Source: Paracoccus yeei ATCC BAA-599
GTDB taxonomy: Bacteria > Pseudomonadota > Alphaproteobacteria > Rhodobacterales > Rhodobacteraceae
Assembly (NCBI RefSeq): GCF_000622145.1
Contig: NZ_JHWH01000008.1
Location: 147,028-211,027, forward strand
Length of the DNA stretch: 64,000 bases
Reading direction: 5' to 3'
The notes beneath the pieces were generated by a model. The model made no database searches, was not told where the DNA came from, and saw only the letters and a program-made list of their open reading frames with translations. Below, piece after piece: positions 17,859 through 26,420 of the stretch; the stretch's first letter is position 1, and the number at the start of each line of letters is the position of its first letter. The translations under genes and the position numbers were made by a program.

Positions 17859-18830
17859 ATGAACAAGCTGACCCAAGGGGTCGCCATCGCGGCGGCAACG
17901 TTTGCTCTTGCCGCATCGGCTCAGGCCGACGACTACCCCAGCCGGCCGGTCGAGGTCATCGTGCCCTATGCGGCCGGTGGCGGCACCGACCTTTCCGTGC
18001 GCATCATGGCCGAAACCCTGCAGAAATATCTGCCGAACTCCACCGTCGTGGTGCGGAACGTGCCGGGTGGCGGCGGGTCCATCGGCACCGGCCAGGCGCT
18101 GAGTGCTCCTGCCGACGGCTACACGCTGGGTACGGGCGCGCAGGGGCCCATCGCGTTGCTGCCGCACTATGGCTCGACCACCTATACCCTGGACGATGTC
18201 GACTTCATCGCCATGATGGGCCGCAACCTCAAGGTCGTGATGGCCTGCAAGGGCGCGCCCTTCTCGACGTTCGAGGAATTCATCGACCATGCCAAGGCCA
18301 ACCCGGGCGCGACGCTTGTCGGCAACTCGGGGGCGGGTGGCGCCGACCACCTGGCGATCGAGGCCTTCGGCAAGATCTCTGGCACCAGCTATGAGCCGGT
18401 CCCCTTCGGCGGCGCGTCCGAGGCGCTGACCGCCTGCGCCGGCGGCCATATCGACGCCGTGACCTCAACGCCCGCCGAGGCCAAGCCGCATGTCGAATCC
18501 GGCGCGATGAAGCCGCTGTTCATCATGGAAGCCAAGCGGATCGACACCTTCCCCGATGTGCCGACCGCCGTCGAGAAGGGCGTCGATTTCACCTGGTCGT
18601 CGTGGAAGGGCATCATCGCGCCCAAGGGCCTGCCCGATGACGTGCGCGCCACGCTGGCGGGCGCGCTGGAAAAGACCTTCCAGGACCCCGATTTCGTCAA
18701 GAAGATAGATGAGATGGGCGAGTTCGTCGATTACCGCGACGGCGCCGGCTATTCCGAACTGGCCCATGCCGACAGCGCGATGGCCGAAGGCGTCATCCGC
18801 GATCTCGGCATGTACGGGATGAACAAGTAA
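17859..18830 (+). CDS. tripartite tricarboxylate-type transporter binding protein (TctC/Bug)
   Basis: A 323-residue periplasmic binding protein with a signal peptide (MNKLTQGVAIAAATFALAASAQA). It has the Bug-family start YPSRPVEVIVPYAAGGGTD and later NSGAGGADHLAIE and EALTACAGGHIDAV. Bug proteins bind carboxylates, including sugar acids and dicarboxylates. A start further upstream at 17802 is open, but it would put a hydrophilic stretch before the signal peptide, whereas GGAGG lies 7 bp before the chosen ATG. It is the first gene of tctC-tctB-tctA-kinase-gntR, so the ligand is probably a four-carbon or larger acid sugar. Confidence 0.92.
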   Translation: MNKLTQGVAIAAATFALAASAQADDYPSRPVEVIVPYAAGGGTDLSVRIMAETLQKYLPNSTVVVRNVPGGGGSIGTGQALSAPADGYTLGTGAQGPIALLPHYGSTTYTLDDVDFIAMMGRNLKVVMACKGAPFSTFEEFIDHAKANPGATLVGNSGAGGADHLAIEAFGKISGTSYEPVPFGGASEALTACAGGHIDAVTSTPAEAKPHVESGAMKPLFIMEAKRIDTFPDVPTAVEKGVDFTWSSWKGIIAPKGLPDDVRATLAGALEKTFQDPDFVKKIDEMGEFVDYRDGAGYSELAHADSAMAEGVIRDLGMYGMNK

Positions 18831-18893
18831 CCGCCGTCGCGCCGGCGCGTGGCCCGGCGCGGCCATCCACCTGCATTCCACACAAGGCATCCC

Positions 18894-19379
18894 ATGACGC
18901 GCAGTCAGATTCTTCTTCGCAATCAGGACGTGCTGGCGGGCCTGCTGTTCCTGGTCATCGCCGGGATCGTCGCCTGGGGTGCGCATCACCTGCCGATGGG
19001 CAGCGGCGTCCGCATGGGGCCGGGAATGTTCCCGATGATCCTGTGCGGCCTGCTGGCCTTTCTGGGCCTGCTGACCCTGGTCGAAGGGCTTCGCAGCGCC
19101 ACGCCCGAAAACGCCACCGCGCCGCTGGCCTGGGGCCGGATGCTGGTCATCTGCGGCTCGGGCGTGTTCTTCGCGCTGACGCTGGCGCCGCTGGGCCTGC
19201 CAGCGGCGATCTTCGGCACGGTGCTGATCGCCGCCTCGGCCAGCCGCCAGTTCCGCCTGGTGCCCGGGCTTGGCCTTGCCGCCCTGGCCGCCGTCGTCGG
19301 CTGGCTGATCTTTGCCGAGGCGCTGGGCCTGCCGTTCCGGCTGGTGGGGCCCTGGCTGCAGTTCGGGGGTGCGGCATGA
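18894..19379 (+). CDS. TctB small membrane subunit of tripartite transporter
   Basis: A 161-residue protein with four hydrophobic segments, the normal size and topology for the small TctB subunit. It contains the family-typical MGPGMFPMILCGLLAF region after TM1. It partners the large TctA permease. The start was chosen at MTRSQILLRNQD, where AAGG lies upstream; a longer in-frame version lacks a binding site. Its stop overlaps the tctA start (ATGA). Confidence 0.88.
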   Translation: MTRSQILLRNQDVLAGLLFLVIAGIVAWGAHHLPMGSGVRMGPGMFPMILCGLLAFLGLLTLVEGLRSATPENATAPLAWGRMLVICGSGVFFALTLAPLGLPAAIFGTVLIAASASRQFRLVPGLGLAALAAVVGWLIFAEALGLPFRLVGPWLQFGGAA

Positions 19380-20875
19380 CTCTGATCGCTGATCTTGGCC
19401 TGGGTTTTTCGACGGCGCTCAGCCTGACGAACCTGCTTTACTGCTTCCTTGGCGCGCTTGTCGGAACGCTGATCGGCGTGCTGCCGGGGCTTGGCCCGGT
19501 CGCGACCATCGCCATGCTGCTGCCGCTGACCTTCGGGTTGGACCCGGTGACCGCGCTGATCATGCTGGCCGGCATCTTCTATGGCGCGCAATACGGCAGT
19601 TCGACCACCGCGATCCTGATCAACCTGCCGGGCGAGGCGTCCTCGGTCGTGACGGCACTGGACGGCTACAAGATGGCGCGGCAGGGGCAGGCCGGCAAGG
19701 CGCTGGCGACCGCCGCGCTGGGGTCGTTCTTTGCCGGTTCGGTCGCAACGCTGATCATCGCGACGATGGGACCGCTGCTGTCCGGCGTCGCGCTGAGCTT
19801 TGGCCCGGCCGAGTATTTCTCGCTGATGCTTCTGGGACTGGTGGCCTCGGTCGCCATGGCCTCGGGGTCGGTCGTCAAGGCGCTGGCGATGATCGTGGTG
19901 GGCGTCATCCTGGGGCTGGTCGGACAGGACATGTACACCGGCGCATCGCGGCTGACCTTTGGCCAAAGCGAACTGCTGGACGGGCTGGAGTTCGTCGCCA
20001 TCGCCATGGGCCTGTTCGGCCTGGCCGAGATCTGCCAGAACCTCGAAGACGAATCCGCCCGCGCATCCTCGGTCGGCCGGGTCGGTTCGCTGCTGCTGAC
20101 GCGCGAGGATTTCCGCCGCATCGTCAAGCCGGTGCTGCGCGGCACGGGCATCGGCTCGGTCCTGGGCATCCTGCCCGGCGGTGGCGCCACCATCGGCGCC
20201 TTCGCGGCCTATCTGCTGGAAAAGCGCGTGTCCAAGACGCCCGAGCGTTTCGGCAACGGCGCCATCGAAGGGGTTGCCGCGCCCGAAAGCGCCAACAACG
20301 CCGGGGCGCAGACCAGCTTCATCCCGCTTCTGACGCTGGGCATTCCGGCCAATGCGACCATGGCGATGATGGTCGGGGCGCTGATCCTGCACGGCGTCAC
20401 GCCGGGTCCGAACATCATCTCGACCGAACCGGCGCTGTTCTGGGGCCTGATCGCCAGCATGTGGATCGGCAACCTGATGCTGGTGGTGCTGAACCTGCCG
20501 CTGATCGGAATCTGGGTCAAGCTGCTGTCGGTGCCTTACCGCATGCTGTTTCCCATCATCGTCGCGCTGTGCTGCGTGGGCGTCTATACGGTCAGCAACA
20601 GCACCTTCGACGTGATGCTGATGGTCGGCTTCGGTCTGCTCGGCTATGTCTTCATGAAACTGGGGTGCGAACCCACGCCGCTGCTGCTGGGTCTGGTCCT
20701 TGGCCCGATGCTGGAGGAAAACCTGCGCCGCGCCATGCTGACGGGCAGGGGGGATCCGACCGTGTTCGTGACGCGGCCGATCTCGGCCACGCTGCTGGCC
20801 CTGGCTGCCCTGTGCCTGGTCATGATGCTGCTGCCCAAGGTCCGCAAGACTCGCGAGGTCGCGTTCGAGGAATGA
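19376..20875 (+). CDS. TctA large permease subunit of tripartite transporter
   Basis: A 499-residue polytopic membrane protein of the TctA family. Hallmark segments are GTLIGVLPGLGPVATIAMLL near the N-terminus, FYGAQYGSSTTAILINLPGE, and ILPGGGATIGAF with APESANNA in the second half. It carries out ion-coupled import of the carboxylate delivered by the TctC-type binding protein. Both ends overlap neighbours by ATGA junctions, showing translational coupling with tctB and with the DUF1537 kinase. The transporter is thereby tied to acid-sugar phosphorylation. Confidence 0.95.
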   Translation: MTLIADLGLGFSTALSLTNLLYCFLGALVGTLIGVLPGLGPVATIAMLLPLTFGLDPVTALIMLAGIFYGAQYGSSTTAILINLPGEASSVVTALDGYKMARQGQAGKALATAALGSFFAGSVATLIIATMGPLLSGVALSFGPAEYFSLMLLGLVASVAMASGSVVKALAMIVVGVILGLVGQDMYTGASRLTFGQSELLDGLEFVAIAMGLFGLAEICQNLEDESARASSVGRVGSLLLTREDFRRIVKPVLRGTGIGSVLGILPGGGATIGAFAAYLLEKRVSKTPERFGNGAIEGVAAPESANNAGAQTSFIPLLTLGIPANATMAMMVGALILHGVTPGPNIISTEPALFWGLIASMWIGNLMLVVLNLPLIGIWVKLLSVPYRMLFPIIVALCCVGVYTVSNSTFDVMLMVGFGLLGYVFMKLGCEPTPLLLGLVLGPMLEENLRRAMLTGRGDPTVFVTRPISATLLALAALCLVMMLLPKVRKTREVAFEE

Positions 20876-21912
20876 GCCCGAAGCCAGGGGGCGCGCCGCC
20901 CGCGCTGGCGCTGATCGCCGACGACCTGACCGGCGCGCTGGATGCCTCGGCACCCTTCGCGGCCCGGGGGCTGCGGGTGTCGGTGGCGCTGGGGCCCGAC
21001 CATGTCGCGGCGGCGCTGGCCCGCGCCCCGGACATCCTGGCCGTCACCACCGCCAGCCGCGAGATCGACCCGGTCTCTGCCACCGCGGCCGTGCGCCGCG
21101 CCGCGCAGGCGCTGCCGCCGATGCGGATCTTCAAGAAGGTCGACTCGCGTCTCAAGGGCCATATCGCGGCCGAGCTGGACGCGCTGTCCTTCGACAGCGC
21201 GCTGGCGGCGCCGGCCATTCCCGAATTCGGCCGCGTGGTCCGGGGCGGCCATGTCGAGGGTTTCGGTGTCGATGCCCCGATCGACGTGCGGGCGGTGCTG
21301 GGCCATCACGCGGCCAGCGCCGAGGTGCCCGACACGGTCACGCAGGGGCAGATGGCGCAGGCGGTCGCGGCCTCTGACGCCGATCTTCTGATCGGGGCGC
21401 GCGGTCTTGCCGATGCGCTGGCGGCGGGGATGACCGGGAACGCGGCGGCCGCCACGGCCCGTCTGCCTGGCCCCTGCGGGCTGTTCGTCATCGGCTCGCG
21501 CGATCCGATCACGCTGGCGCAGGCCCGGGCGCTGCGGGACCGGCCCGGTACCGTCTTTGTCGGTGCGCCCAATGGCCATGCCCCGGCGCTGCCCAGGGCG
21601 TCCTGCCTGCTGGTTCAGGCGCTGCCCGGGGAACGTCCCGCCAGCGGCACCGAGGTCGCCGCCAACCTGGCCGCCGCCGTCCTGCCGTTGCTGCGCCCCG
21701 GCATGGGCACGGCCCTGCTGTGCGGTGGCGCAACGGCCGAGGCGGTGCTGGCCCGTCGCGGCATCCATTGCCTTGACGTGCTGGGGGAATGTCTGCCGGG
21801 GCTGGTGGTTTCTTCGGCGGACGGCTTGACGATTCTCACAAAATCCGGCGGTTTTGGGGGGCAGAACAGTTTGTTGCGCGTTGCGGACATGATCGACAAG
21901 GGCAGGCCATGA
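20872..21912 (+). CDS. four-carbon acid-sugar kinase family protein (DUF1537)
   Basis: A 346-residue protein of the DUF1537 family, now known as ATP-dependent kinases for D-threonate, L-threonate, D-erythronate and 3-oxo-tetronates. The N-terminal LIADDLTGALDASAPFAARG and FKKVDSRLKGHIAAEL blocks are diagnostic, as is the C-terminal TKSGGFGGQNSLLRV nucleotide-binding segment. It is shorter than the typical 420-residue enzyme, mainly in the middle. A PdxA2-type dehydrogenase, its usual partner for 4-phosphorylated threonate or erythronate, is encoded 2 kb away on the other strand. The stop overlaps the gntR start. Confidence 0.9.
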   Translation: MSPKPGGAPPALALIADDLTGALDASAPFAARGLRVSVALGPDHVAAALARAPDILAVTTASREIDPVSATAAVRRAAQALPPMRIFKKVDSRLKGHIAAELDALSFDSALAAPAIPEFGRVVRGGHVEGFGVDAPIDVRAVLGHHAASAEVPDTVTQGQMAQAVAASDADLLIGARGLADALAAGMTGNAAAATARLPGPCGLFVIGSRDPITLAQARALRDRPGTVFVGAPNGHAPALPRASCLLVQALPGERPASGTEVAANLAAAVLPLLRPGMGTALLCGGATAEAVLARRGIHCLDVLGECLPGLVVSSADGLTILTKSGGFGGQNSLLRVADMIDKGRP

Positions 21913-22628
21913 ACAGCGAAAAGGTTGTGGGGCGCAAAAGTCTGGGGGATATCGTCTTTGATCGCATCCTGCGCTCGATCAAGTCGGGCGCCTTCGCCCC
22001 GGACGAACGCCTGCCCACCGAACACGATCTTGCCGCCGAGTTCGAGGTGTCGCGCCCCATCGTGCGCGAGGCGTTGCAGCGGCTGCGCGATCAGGGCCTG
22101 ATCTATTCCCGGCGCGGCGCGGGAAGCTTCGTTCGCTCGGTCGGGCTGAAGCAGCCGCTGGGCTTCGGCCAGCTTGAAAACGTGGCCGACCTGCTGAACT
22201 GCTACGAGTTCCGCCTGACGCTGGAGCCCGCCGCCGCCGCCTGTGCGGCGGAACGCCATGACGACGGCACGCTGGACAGCATCGCGCAGGCGCTGGAGTT
22301 GATGCGCGACGCGACCAACCGCCAGTCCCACCGCGAGGATGCGGATTTCCAGTTCCACCTTGCCATCGCGCGGGCCAGCGAGAACACCTATTTCGCGACC
22401 GCCATGGAGGCGCTGAAGGACCATATCGCGGTCGGCATGCGGTTTCACGGCGCATCGGTCAAGCGTGAGACGAGCGGCCTGGCCAAGGTCTTTGACGAGC
22501 ATCGCTGCATCTATGAGGCGATCCGCGACGGCAAGGCCGACCTGGCGCAAAGTCTGATGCACCAGCACCTGATCGGCTCGCGCGAGCGGCTGTTCGAACG
22601 CAAGCGTCCCGGTGCGGTGGTCGCCTGA
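21909..22628 (+). CDS. GntR/FadR-family regulator of the acid-sugar locus
   Basis: A 239-residue FadR-subfamily protein. The N-terminal winged helix is visible (GAFAPDERLPTEHDLAAEFEVSRPIVREALQRL, with wing GAGSFVR). A C-terminal FCD ligand domain follows, with the DADFQFHLAIARASEN metal-site motif. Its ATG overlaps the kinase stop. It probably represses the tct-kinase operon and perhaps the divergent operons nearby until a sugar acid binds. The repeated TTGACAA motif in promoters at 17.8 and 26.1-26.3 kb is a candidate target. Confidence 0.9.
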   Translation: MNSEKVVGRKSLGDIVFDRILRSIKSGAFAPDERLPTEHDLAAEFEVSRPIVREALQRLRDQGLIYSRRGAGSFVRSVGLKQPLGFGQLENVADLLNCYEFRLTLEPAAAACAAERHDDGTLDSIAQALELMRDATNRQSHREDADFQFHLAIARASENTYFATAMEALKDHIAVGMRFHGASVKRETSGLAKVFDEHRCIYEAIRDGKADLAQSLMHQHLIGSRERLFERKRPGAVVA

Positions 22629-22698
22629 GGGGCGGCCAAGACGCCTGCCGCGCTGGAATGCCGGCCAAGACTGGATTATTTTCCAGATCGGATTGGAT

Positions 22699-22725
22699 GG
22701 CCGGCCCCGCTCCCGCGGGCCGGCC
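22699..22725. terminator. bidirectional terminator between gntR and the alcohol dehydrogenase gene
   Basis: A 9-bp perfect inverted repeat, GGCCGGCCC and GGGCCGGCC, with a 9-nt loop lies in the 114-bp space between two convergent genes, so it can serve both. There is no clear T run on either side. Confidence 0.5.
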
Positions 22726-22742
22726 GATCCGGTTTCGTGGCC

Positions 22743-23852
22743 TTAGTAGGCGGCGCGATAGATCGCCAGCACGTCCTCGGCGCTCATGTCCCGGGGGTTG
22801 TTGTCCATCAGGCGGCGGATGGCATGGGCGTCGCTGGCAAAGCGCGGCAGCTGATCCCTGGCCGCGCCATGGGCGGACAGCCGCATTTCCACCCCCAGGT
22901 CCGCGCAGAACCCATGCGCGGCGGGCAGAAGCTCGGCGCCCGAAAGGCCAAGGGCCGTCGCCACTTCGGCGGTCTTTTCCGGCACCGCGCTTTCGTTGAA
23001 GGCCAGCACATGCGGAAAGATGATCGCATTGGCCAGTCCGTGCGGCAGGTGCAGCAGCGTGCCCAGCGGATAGGCCAGCGCATGACCGGCGGCGGTGTTC
23101 ACCGGCCCCAGGCAGATCCCGCCATAGAACGAGGCCAGCATCATCCCCTCGCGCGCCTCGGTATCCGATCCGTCGCGCACCGCGCGGGCCAGGTAGCGGC
23201 CGACCAGCGCGATGCCCATGCGCGCAAAGCCATCGATGACCGGATGGGCGTTCTTGTTGGTAAAGGCCTCGACGCAATGGGCCATGGCGTCGATCCCGGT
23301 GGCGGCGGTGACGGCAGCGGGCACGCTGAAGGTCAACTCGGGGTCCAAGACGGCCAGGTCGGCCAGCAGATGGGGGCTTTCGACGGCGATCTTGTTGCCG
23401 ACGCCCGGGTCGGTGATCAGGGCGCGGATGCCCGCCTCGGACCCGGTGCCGGCGGTGGTCGCGACCTGCGCCAGCGGCGTGCGGCGGCCCGCGACCTTGT
23501 TCGGTCCGGCGACATCGGCCAGCGTCTGCGCGCCGTCCCACAGGGCCGCCACCAGCTTGGCCAGGTCCATGACCGACCCGCCGCCCAGGCCGACGACCAG
23601 ATCGGGCCGCGCGGCGCGGGCGGCCGCCATGGCCGCCTCGAAGCACGCGATGTCAGGTTCTCCCGGAATATCGTCGAAGACGGTGACATGGCCGTTTAGC
23701 CCCAGCCGCTCGACAAAGCTGGCGGTGTGCGGCGTGGCCAGCACGAAGACGCGCTGCGTCTCTTTGGCCCAGGGGCCGACCTTGGCGACGGCGCCGGCGC
23801 CGATTTCCAGACGCTTGGGCAAATGCAGGGTGATGTTGCGGGCTAATGACAT
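22743..23852 (-). CDS. iron-containing (type III) alcohol dehydrogenase
   Basis: A 369-residue enzyme of the Fe-ADH/maleylacetate reductase superfamily. It has the NAD site VGLGGGSVMDLAK, TTAGTGSE, and the metal-binding GIDAMAHCVEAF and LPHGLANAI segments, so aspartate and histidine ligands are present. It probably oxidises a hydroxyl of a sugar acid or hydroxy acid, giving a keto acid for the kinase/PdxA2 route. Some family members reduce semialdehydes instead. GGGGGAGG precedes the ATG. It is the last gene of a leftward operon after the sialidase-like and pdxA2 genes, 81 bp from pdxA2. Confidence 0.88.
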   Translation of the reverse strand: MSLARNITLHLPKRLEIGAGAVAKVGPWAKETQRVFVLATPHTASFVERLGLNGHVTVFDDIPGEPDIACFEAAMAAARAARPDLVVGLGGGSVMDLAKLVAALWDGAQTLADVAGPNKVAGRRTPLAQVATTAGTGSEAGIRALITDPGVGNKIAVESPHLLADLAVLDPELTFSVPAAVTAATGIDAMAHCVEAFTNKNAHPVIDGFARMGIALVGRYLARAVRDGSDTEAREGMMLASFYGGICLGPVNTAAGHALAYPLGTLLHLPHGLANAIIFPHVLAFNESAVPEKTAEVATALGLSGAELLPAAHGFCADLGVEMRLSAHGAARDQLPRFASDAHAIRRLMDNNPRDMSAEDVLAIYRAAY

Positions 23853-23933
23853 GCGGGCCTCCCCCGGCGAACGTGATTGCGCCCGGATGGGCGAATGGCG
23901 CCGCCCATCTTTCGGGGCGGTGCGTTGAAATCC

Positions 23934-24884
23934 TCAGCCGCGCTTGCCGGCGACCAGCTTGCGGGCATAGGCGATGGCGGCGTTCATGTTGCCGTGGTTG
24001 GCAATGCCCTTGCCGGCGATATCGAAGGCGGTGCCGTGATCGACCGAGGTGCGGTCGATCGGCAGTTCCACCGACACGTTCACCGCATCGTCAAAGGCCA
24101 CCAGCTTGATCGGGATATGCCCCTGATCGTGGTATTGCGCGACCACCAGGTCGAAGGCGCCGTTATAGGCGCGGTGGAACACCGTATCGGCCGAAATCGG
24201 GCCCGAGGCGTCGATGCCCTCGGCGCGGGCGGCCGCGACGGCCGGGCCGATCTGGTCGTCGTCCTCGGTCCCGAACAAGCCGTTTTCGCCGCAATGCGGA
24301 TTGATGCCGGCGACCGCGATGCGCGGGCTTTCGATGCCGATGCGCTTCAGATGCGCATTGCCGGCGCGGATCGTGGCCAGCACCCGTTCGGTCGTGGCGC
24401 GCGCGATGGCATCCTTCAGCGACACATGGGTCGAGACATGGATCACCTTCAGCCGCTCCGACGCCAGCAGCATGTAGGCCGCCTGCGATCCGGTCAGGCT
24501 GCGCAGCATGCCGGTGTGGCCGTCGTAGTGGTGGCCGGCGGCGTTCAGCGCCTCCTTGTTGATGGGGGCGGTGACGATGCAGCCGATCCGGCCGGCCTCG
24601 GCGTCGCGCACGGCCTTCTCGATAAAGCGGAAGGCGGCGTCGCCCGCGGCGGGGGACAGCTTGCCCCAGGGCAGCGGCGCGCCCTCGACGGCCAGGTCCA
24701 CCACGCGGCCGGTCAGGTCCACGTCGCAGCCGACGGCGGCCTTGGCCGCCTCGAGCGTCGCGCGGTTGCCATAGATCAGCGTGCGGTCGCGATCCTCGGG
24801 CGACATGCCGGCCAGGGCCTTGATGCTGATTTCCGGGCCGACGCCGGCCGGGTCGCCCATGGTGATGCCGATGATGTCGCTCAT
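23934..24884 (-). CDS. pdxA2: PdxA2, 4-phospho-D-threonate/erythronate dehydrogenase family
   Basis: A 316-residue member of the PdxA family: [13 protein letters not shown] at the N-terminus, INKEAL, the metal-site histidines in [10 protein letters not shown] and [12 protein letters not shown], and [11 protein letters not shown]. PdxA2 paralogues linked to DUF1537 kinases oxidise and decarboxylate 4-phospho-threonate or -erythronate to dihydroxyacetone phosphate instead of making vitamin B6. Its presence near the kinase gene supports that role over pyridoxine synthesis. No pdxJ or other B6 gene is nearby. GAGG precedes the ATG, which overlaps the sialidase-like gene by 4 bp. Confidence 0.92.
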   Translation of the reverse strand: MSDIIGITMGDPAGVGPEISIKALAGMSPEDRDRTLIYGNRATLEAAKAAVGCDVDLTGRVVDLAVEGAPLPWGKLSPAAGDAAFRFIEKAVRDAEAGRIGCIVTAPINKEALNAAGHHYDGHTGMLRSLTGSQAAYMLLASERLKVIHVSTHVSLKDAIARATTERVLATIRAGNAHLKRIGIESPRIAVAGINPHCGENGLFGTEDDDQIGPAVAAARAEGIDASGPISADTVFHRAYNGAFDLVVAQYHDQGHIPIKLVAFDDAVNVSVELPIDRTSVDHGTAFDIAGKGIANHGNMNAAIAYARKLVAGKRG

Positions 24885-26080
24885 GAAGTCCTCGAAGGGG
24901 TTGCGGGCGCCCAGCCCGGCGCCAGCCGGACGTATTTGATGGCGCGGCGGTGATAGGTATAGGCGATGTGCAGGCTGCCATCCGTGCCTTCCAGCAGCCA
25001 GGGATAGGACAGCTCCTTGTTGCGGCCGTCGGTCGAATCGTTGCTGGTGCAGGTGCCGGGACCATCCTCGATCACGATGTGCTGGGGGAATGTCATACCG
25101 CCATCGCAGGACAGGCAGACCGCCACCGGCGCGCGCGGCACGCCCCAGACCGGGGTGCAGCCGCCCGTGGGGTCGGCATCGGGTCGGTCGTCGTCCTCGC
25201 CCAGCTCGTCGTAAAGCGAGGCGCGCCGGTCTGCCGAGGTTGCGGCGGAGGCGAGGTTGCAGATCACTGCCACGCGGCCATCGGCAAGGCGGGTCGCGGC
25301 AATCGAGGAATTGTTGTTCGGCAGATCGGTCGGCTGCGGCGCCGACCAGCTGAAGCCGCCGTCCAAGGACAGGCTGCGGTGCACCGCATCCGCCTGCCGG
25401 CGGCGATAGAAGGCGGGGATGGACCCATCCGGCAGCGGCACGGGGCTCATGTGGACCGAACCGACCGAATCCGGCACCTCCTGCAATTGCCAGGTGGCGC
25501 CGCCGTCGGTCGAGACGCCGACCGCCGCCACGTCATGGCTGCCGGTCCATTTCTGGCCCGGCCGCGGAACGCAGCGAAAGATCGGCAGCAGCCAGGCGCC
25601 GTCGCGGCGCAGCATGACCCGGCCGCGCACGAAGCAGCCGCGGGGCAGGTCGTCCAGGAACCGGCCGGCGCCCGGAAGCAGCCGCAGCGGATCTGCCGGA
25701 TCGCGTGCCAGCGCCACCATGCGCACGCGGCACTGGTCCTGGTTCCCGGCCGGCTGCGAGGTGTGAAACAGCCACAGGCGCCCGTCCGGTGCGGCAAAGA
25801 CCACCGGGTTCTGTTCGGAATGGGCGGGATCGTCGCTGATCTGCTGCGCCGGTCCCCAGGCGTCGGCGCCGGGCAGCAGCATCGAGGCATGGATCGAGAT
25901 GTCGGATTTCCCCTCGAGCGTGCCGCCGAACCACAGGCACAGCAGCGCCCCGTCGTCGAACAGATGCAGGAAGGCCGCGTGGTTCTGGACCATGGGCGAG
26001 GGCAACAGCGCCTCGACCCGGCCGGGGGCCGTGGCCGAGAGCACCCCGGTCATGCCGCTTGCGATTTCTTCGGGTGACAT
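24881..26080 (-). CDS. cytoplasmic sialidase-fold (BNR repeat) protein
   Basis: A 399-residue six-bladed beta-propeller of the exo-alpha-sialidase/BNR_2 type. Asp-box-like repeats are visible ([34 protein letters not shown]), as are N-terminal FWFGGT-like ([11 protein letters not shown]) and SEQNPVVF motifs and a C-terminal [23 protein letters not shown] segment. No signal peptide or membrane anchor is present, so it should act in the cytoplasm on an imported compound. Homologues next to sugar-acid genes may be hydrolases or lyases for glycosides, not true sialidases. It heads the leftward operon with pdxA2 and the iron-type dehydrogenase. GGAGGAGG precedes the ATG. Confidence 0.8.
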   Translation of the reverse strand: MSPEEIASGMTGVLSATAPGRVEALLPSPMVQNHAAFLHLFDDGALLCLWFGGTLEGKSDISIHASMLLPGADAWGPAQQISDDPAHSEQNPVVFAAPDGRLWLFHTSQPAGNQDQCRVRMVALARDPADPLRLLPGAGRFLDDLPRGCFVRGRVMLRRDGAWLLPIFRCVPRPGQKWTGSHDVAAVGVSTDGGATWQLQEVPDSVGSVHMSPVPLPDGSIPAFYRRRQADAVHRSLSLDGGFSWSAPQPTDLPNNNSSIAATRLADGRVAVICNLASAATSADRRASLYDELGEDDDRPDADPTGGCTPVWGVPRAPVAVCLSCDGGMTFPQHIVIEDGPGTCTSNDSTDGRNKELSYPWLLEGTDGSLHIAYTYHRRAIKYVRLAPGWAPATPSRTS

Positions 26081-26420
26081 GGGCCTCCTCCGCCTCGCGG
26101 ACCGCCGCGATCAGGTCCAGAAACAGCATTCTTCACACAGTTGTCAAGTTGGTGTTTTTCGATTTGATTGCCAGTGGTATCGGTTTTGTCGAAAAATACC
26201 CGTATCTTACAATATATTAAATATAATCTTGACCCCTTATCCGGGAATGCGACCATCAAAACGTTGACAAATATTCCACACTGACTGCAATCTGCCCCCT
26301 GAGGAGAGGGCGCCATGAGTCACGGCGGAATGCGCCCAGCCGGATGTCCGGCGATCCGCAGCAGGTGGCGAACAGGTCCGCGGGAACGCCTTTGGCCGGC
26401 GCCAGCAAGGGGAGGAGACA
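26081..26420. promoter_or_regulatory. divergent promoter region with repeated TTGACAA motifs
   Basis: A 340-bp gap between the sialidase-like gene (minus) and the oligopeptide-type binding protein gene (plus), with no gene in it. The left two thirds are AT-rich (26131-26280), including AATATATTAAATATAATC. GTTGACAA occurs at 26263-26270; its TTGACA, 16 bp and TGCAAT (26286-26291) make a plausible plus-strand promoter. TTGTCAA, the same core on the minus strand, occurs at 26141-26147, at the position expected for the sialidase operon. An imperfect dyad (GGTAT at 26176, ATACC at 26196) lies between them. Confidence 0.45.

Noticed and set aside
23885..23925. An inverted repeat GATGGGCG/CGCCCATC between pdxA2 and the iron-type alcohol dehydrogenase gene.
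   Set aside because: Both genes are in the same direction and probably one operon. No T run follows on the transcribed strand, so I do not call it a terminator; it might be an mRNA-processing or stability hairpin.
23934..24884. Vitamin B6 synthesis role for the PdxA homologue.
   Set aside because: Its neighbours are acid-sugar catabolic genes and there is no pdxJ, epd or serC gene nearby. The PdxA2 catabolic role fits better.
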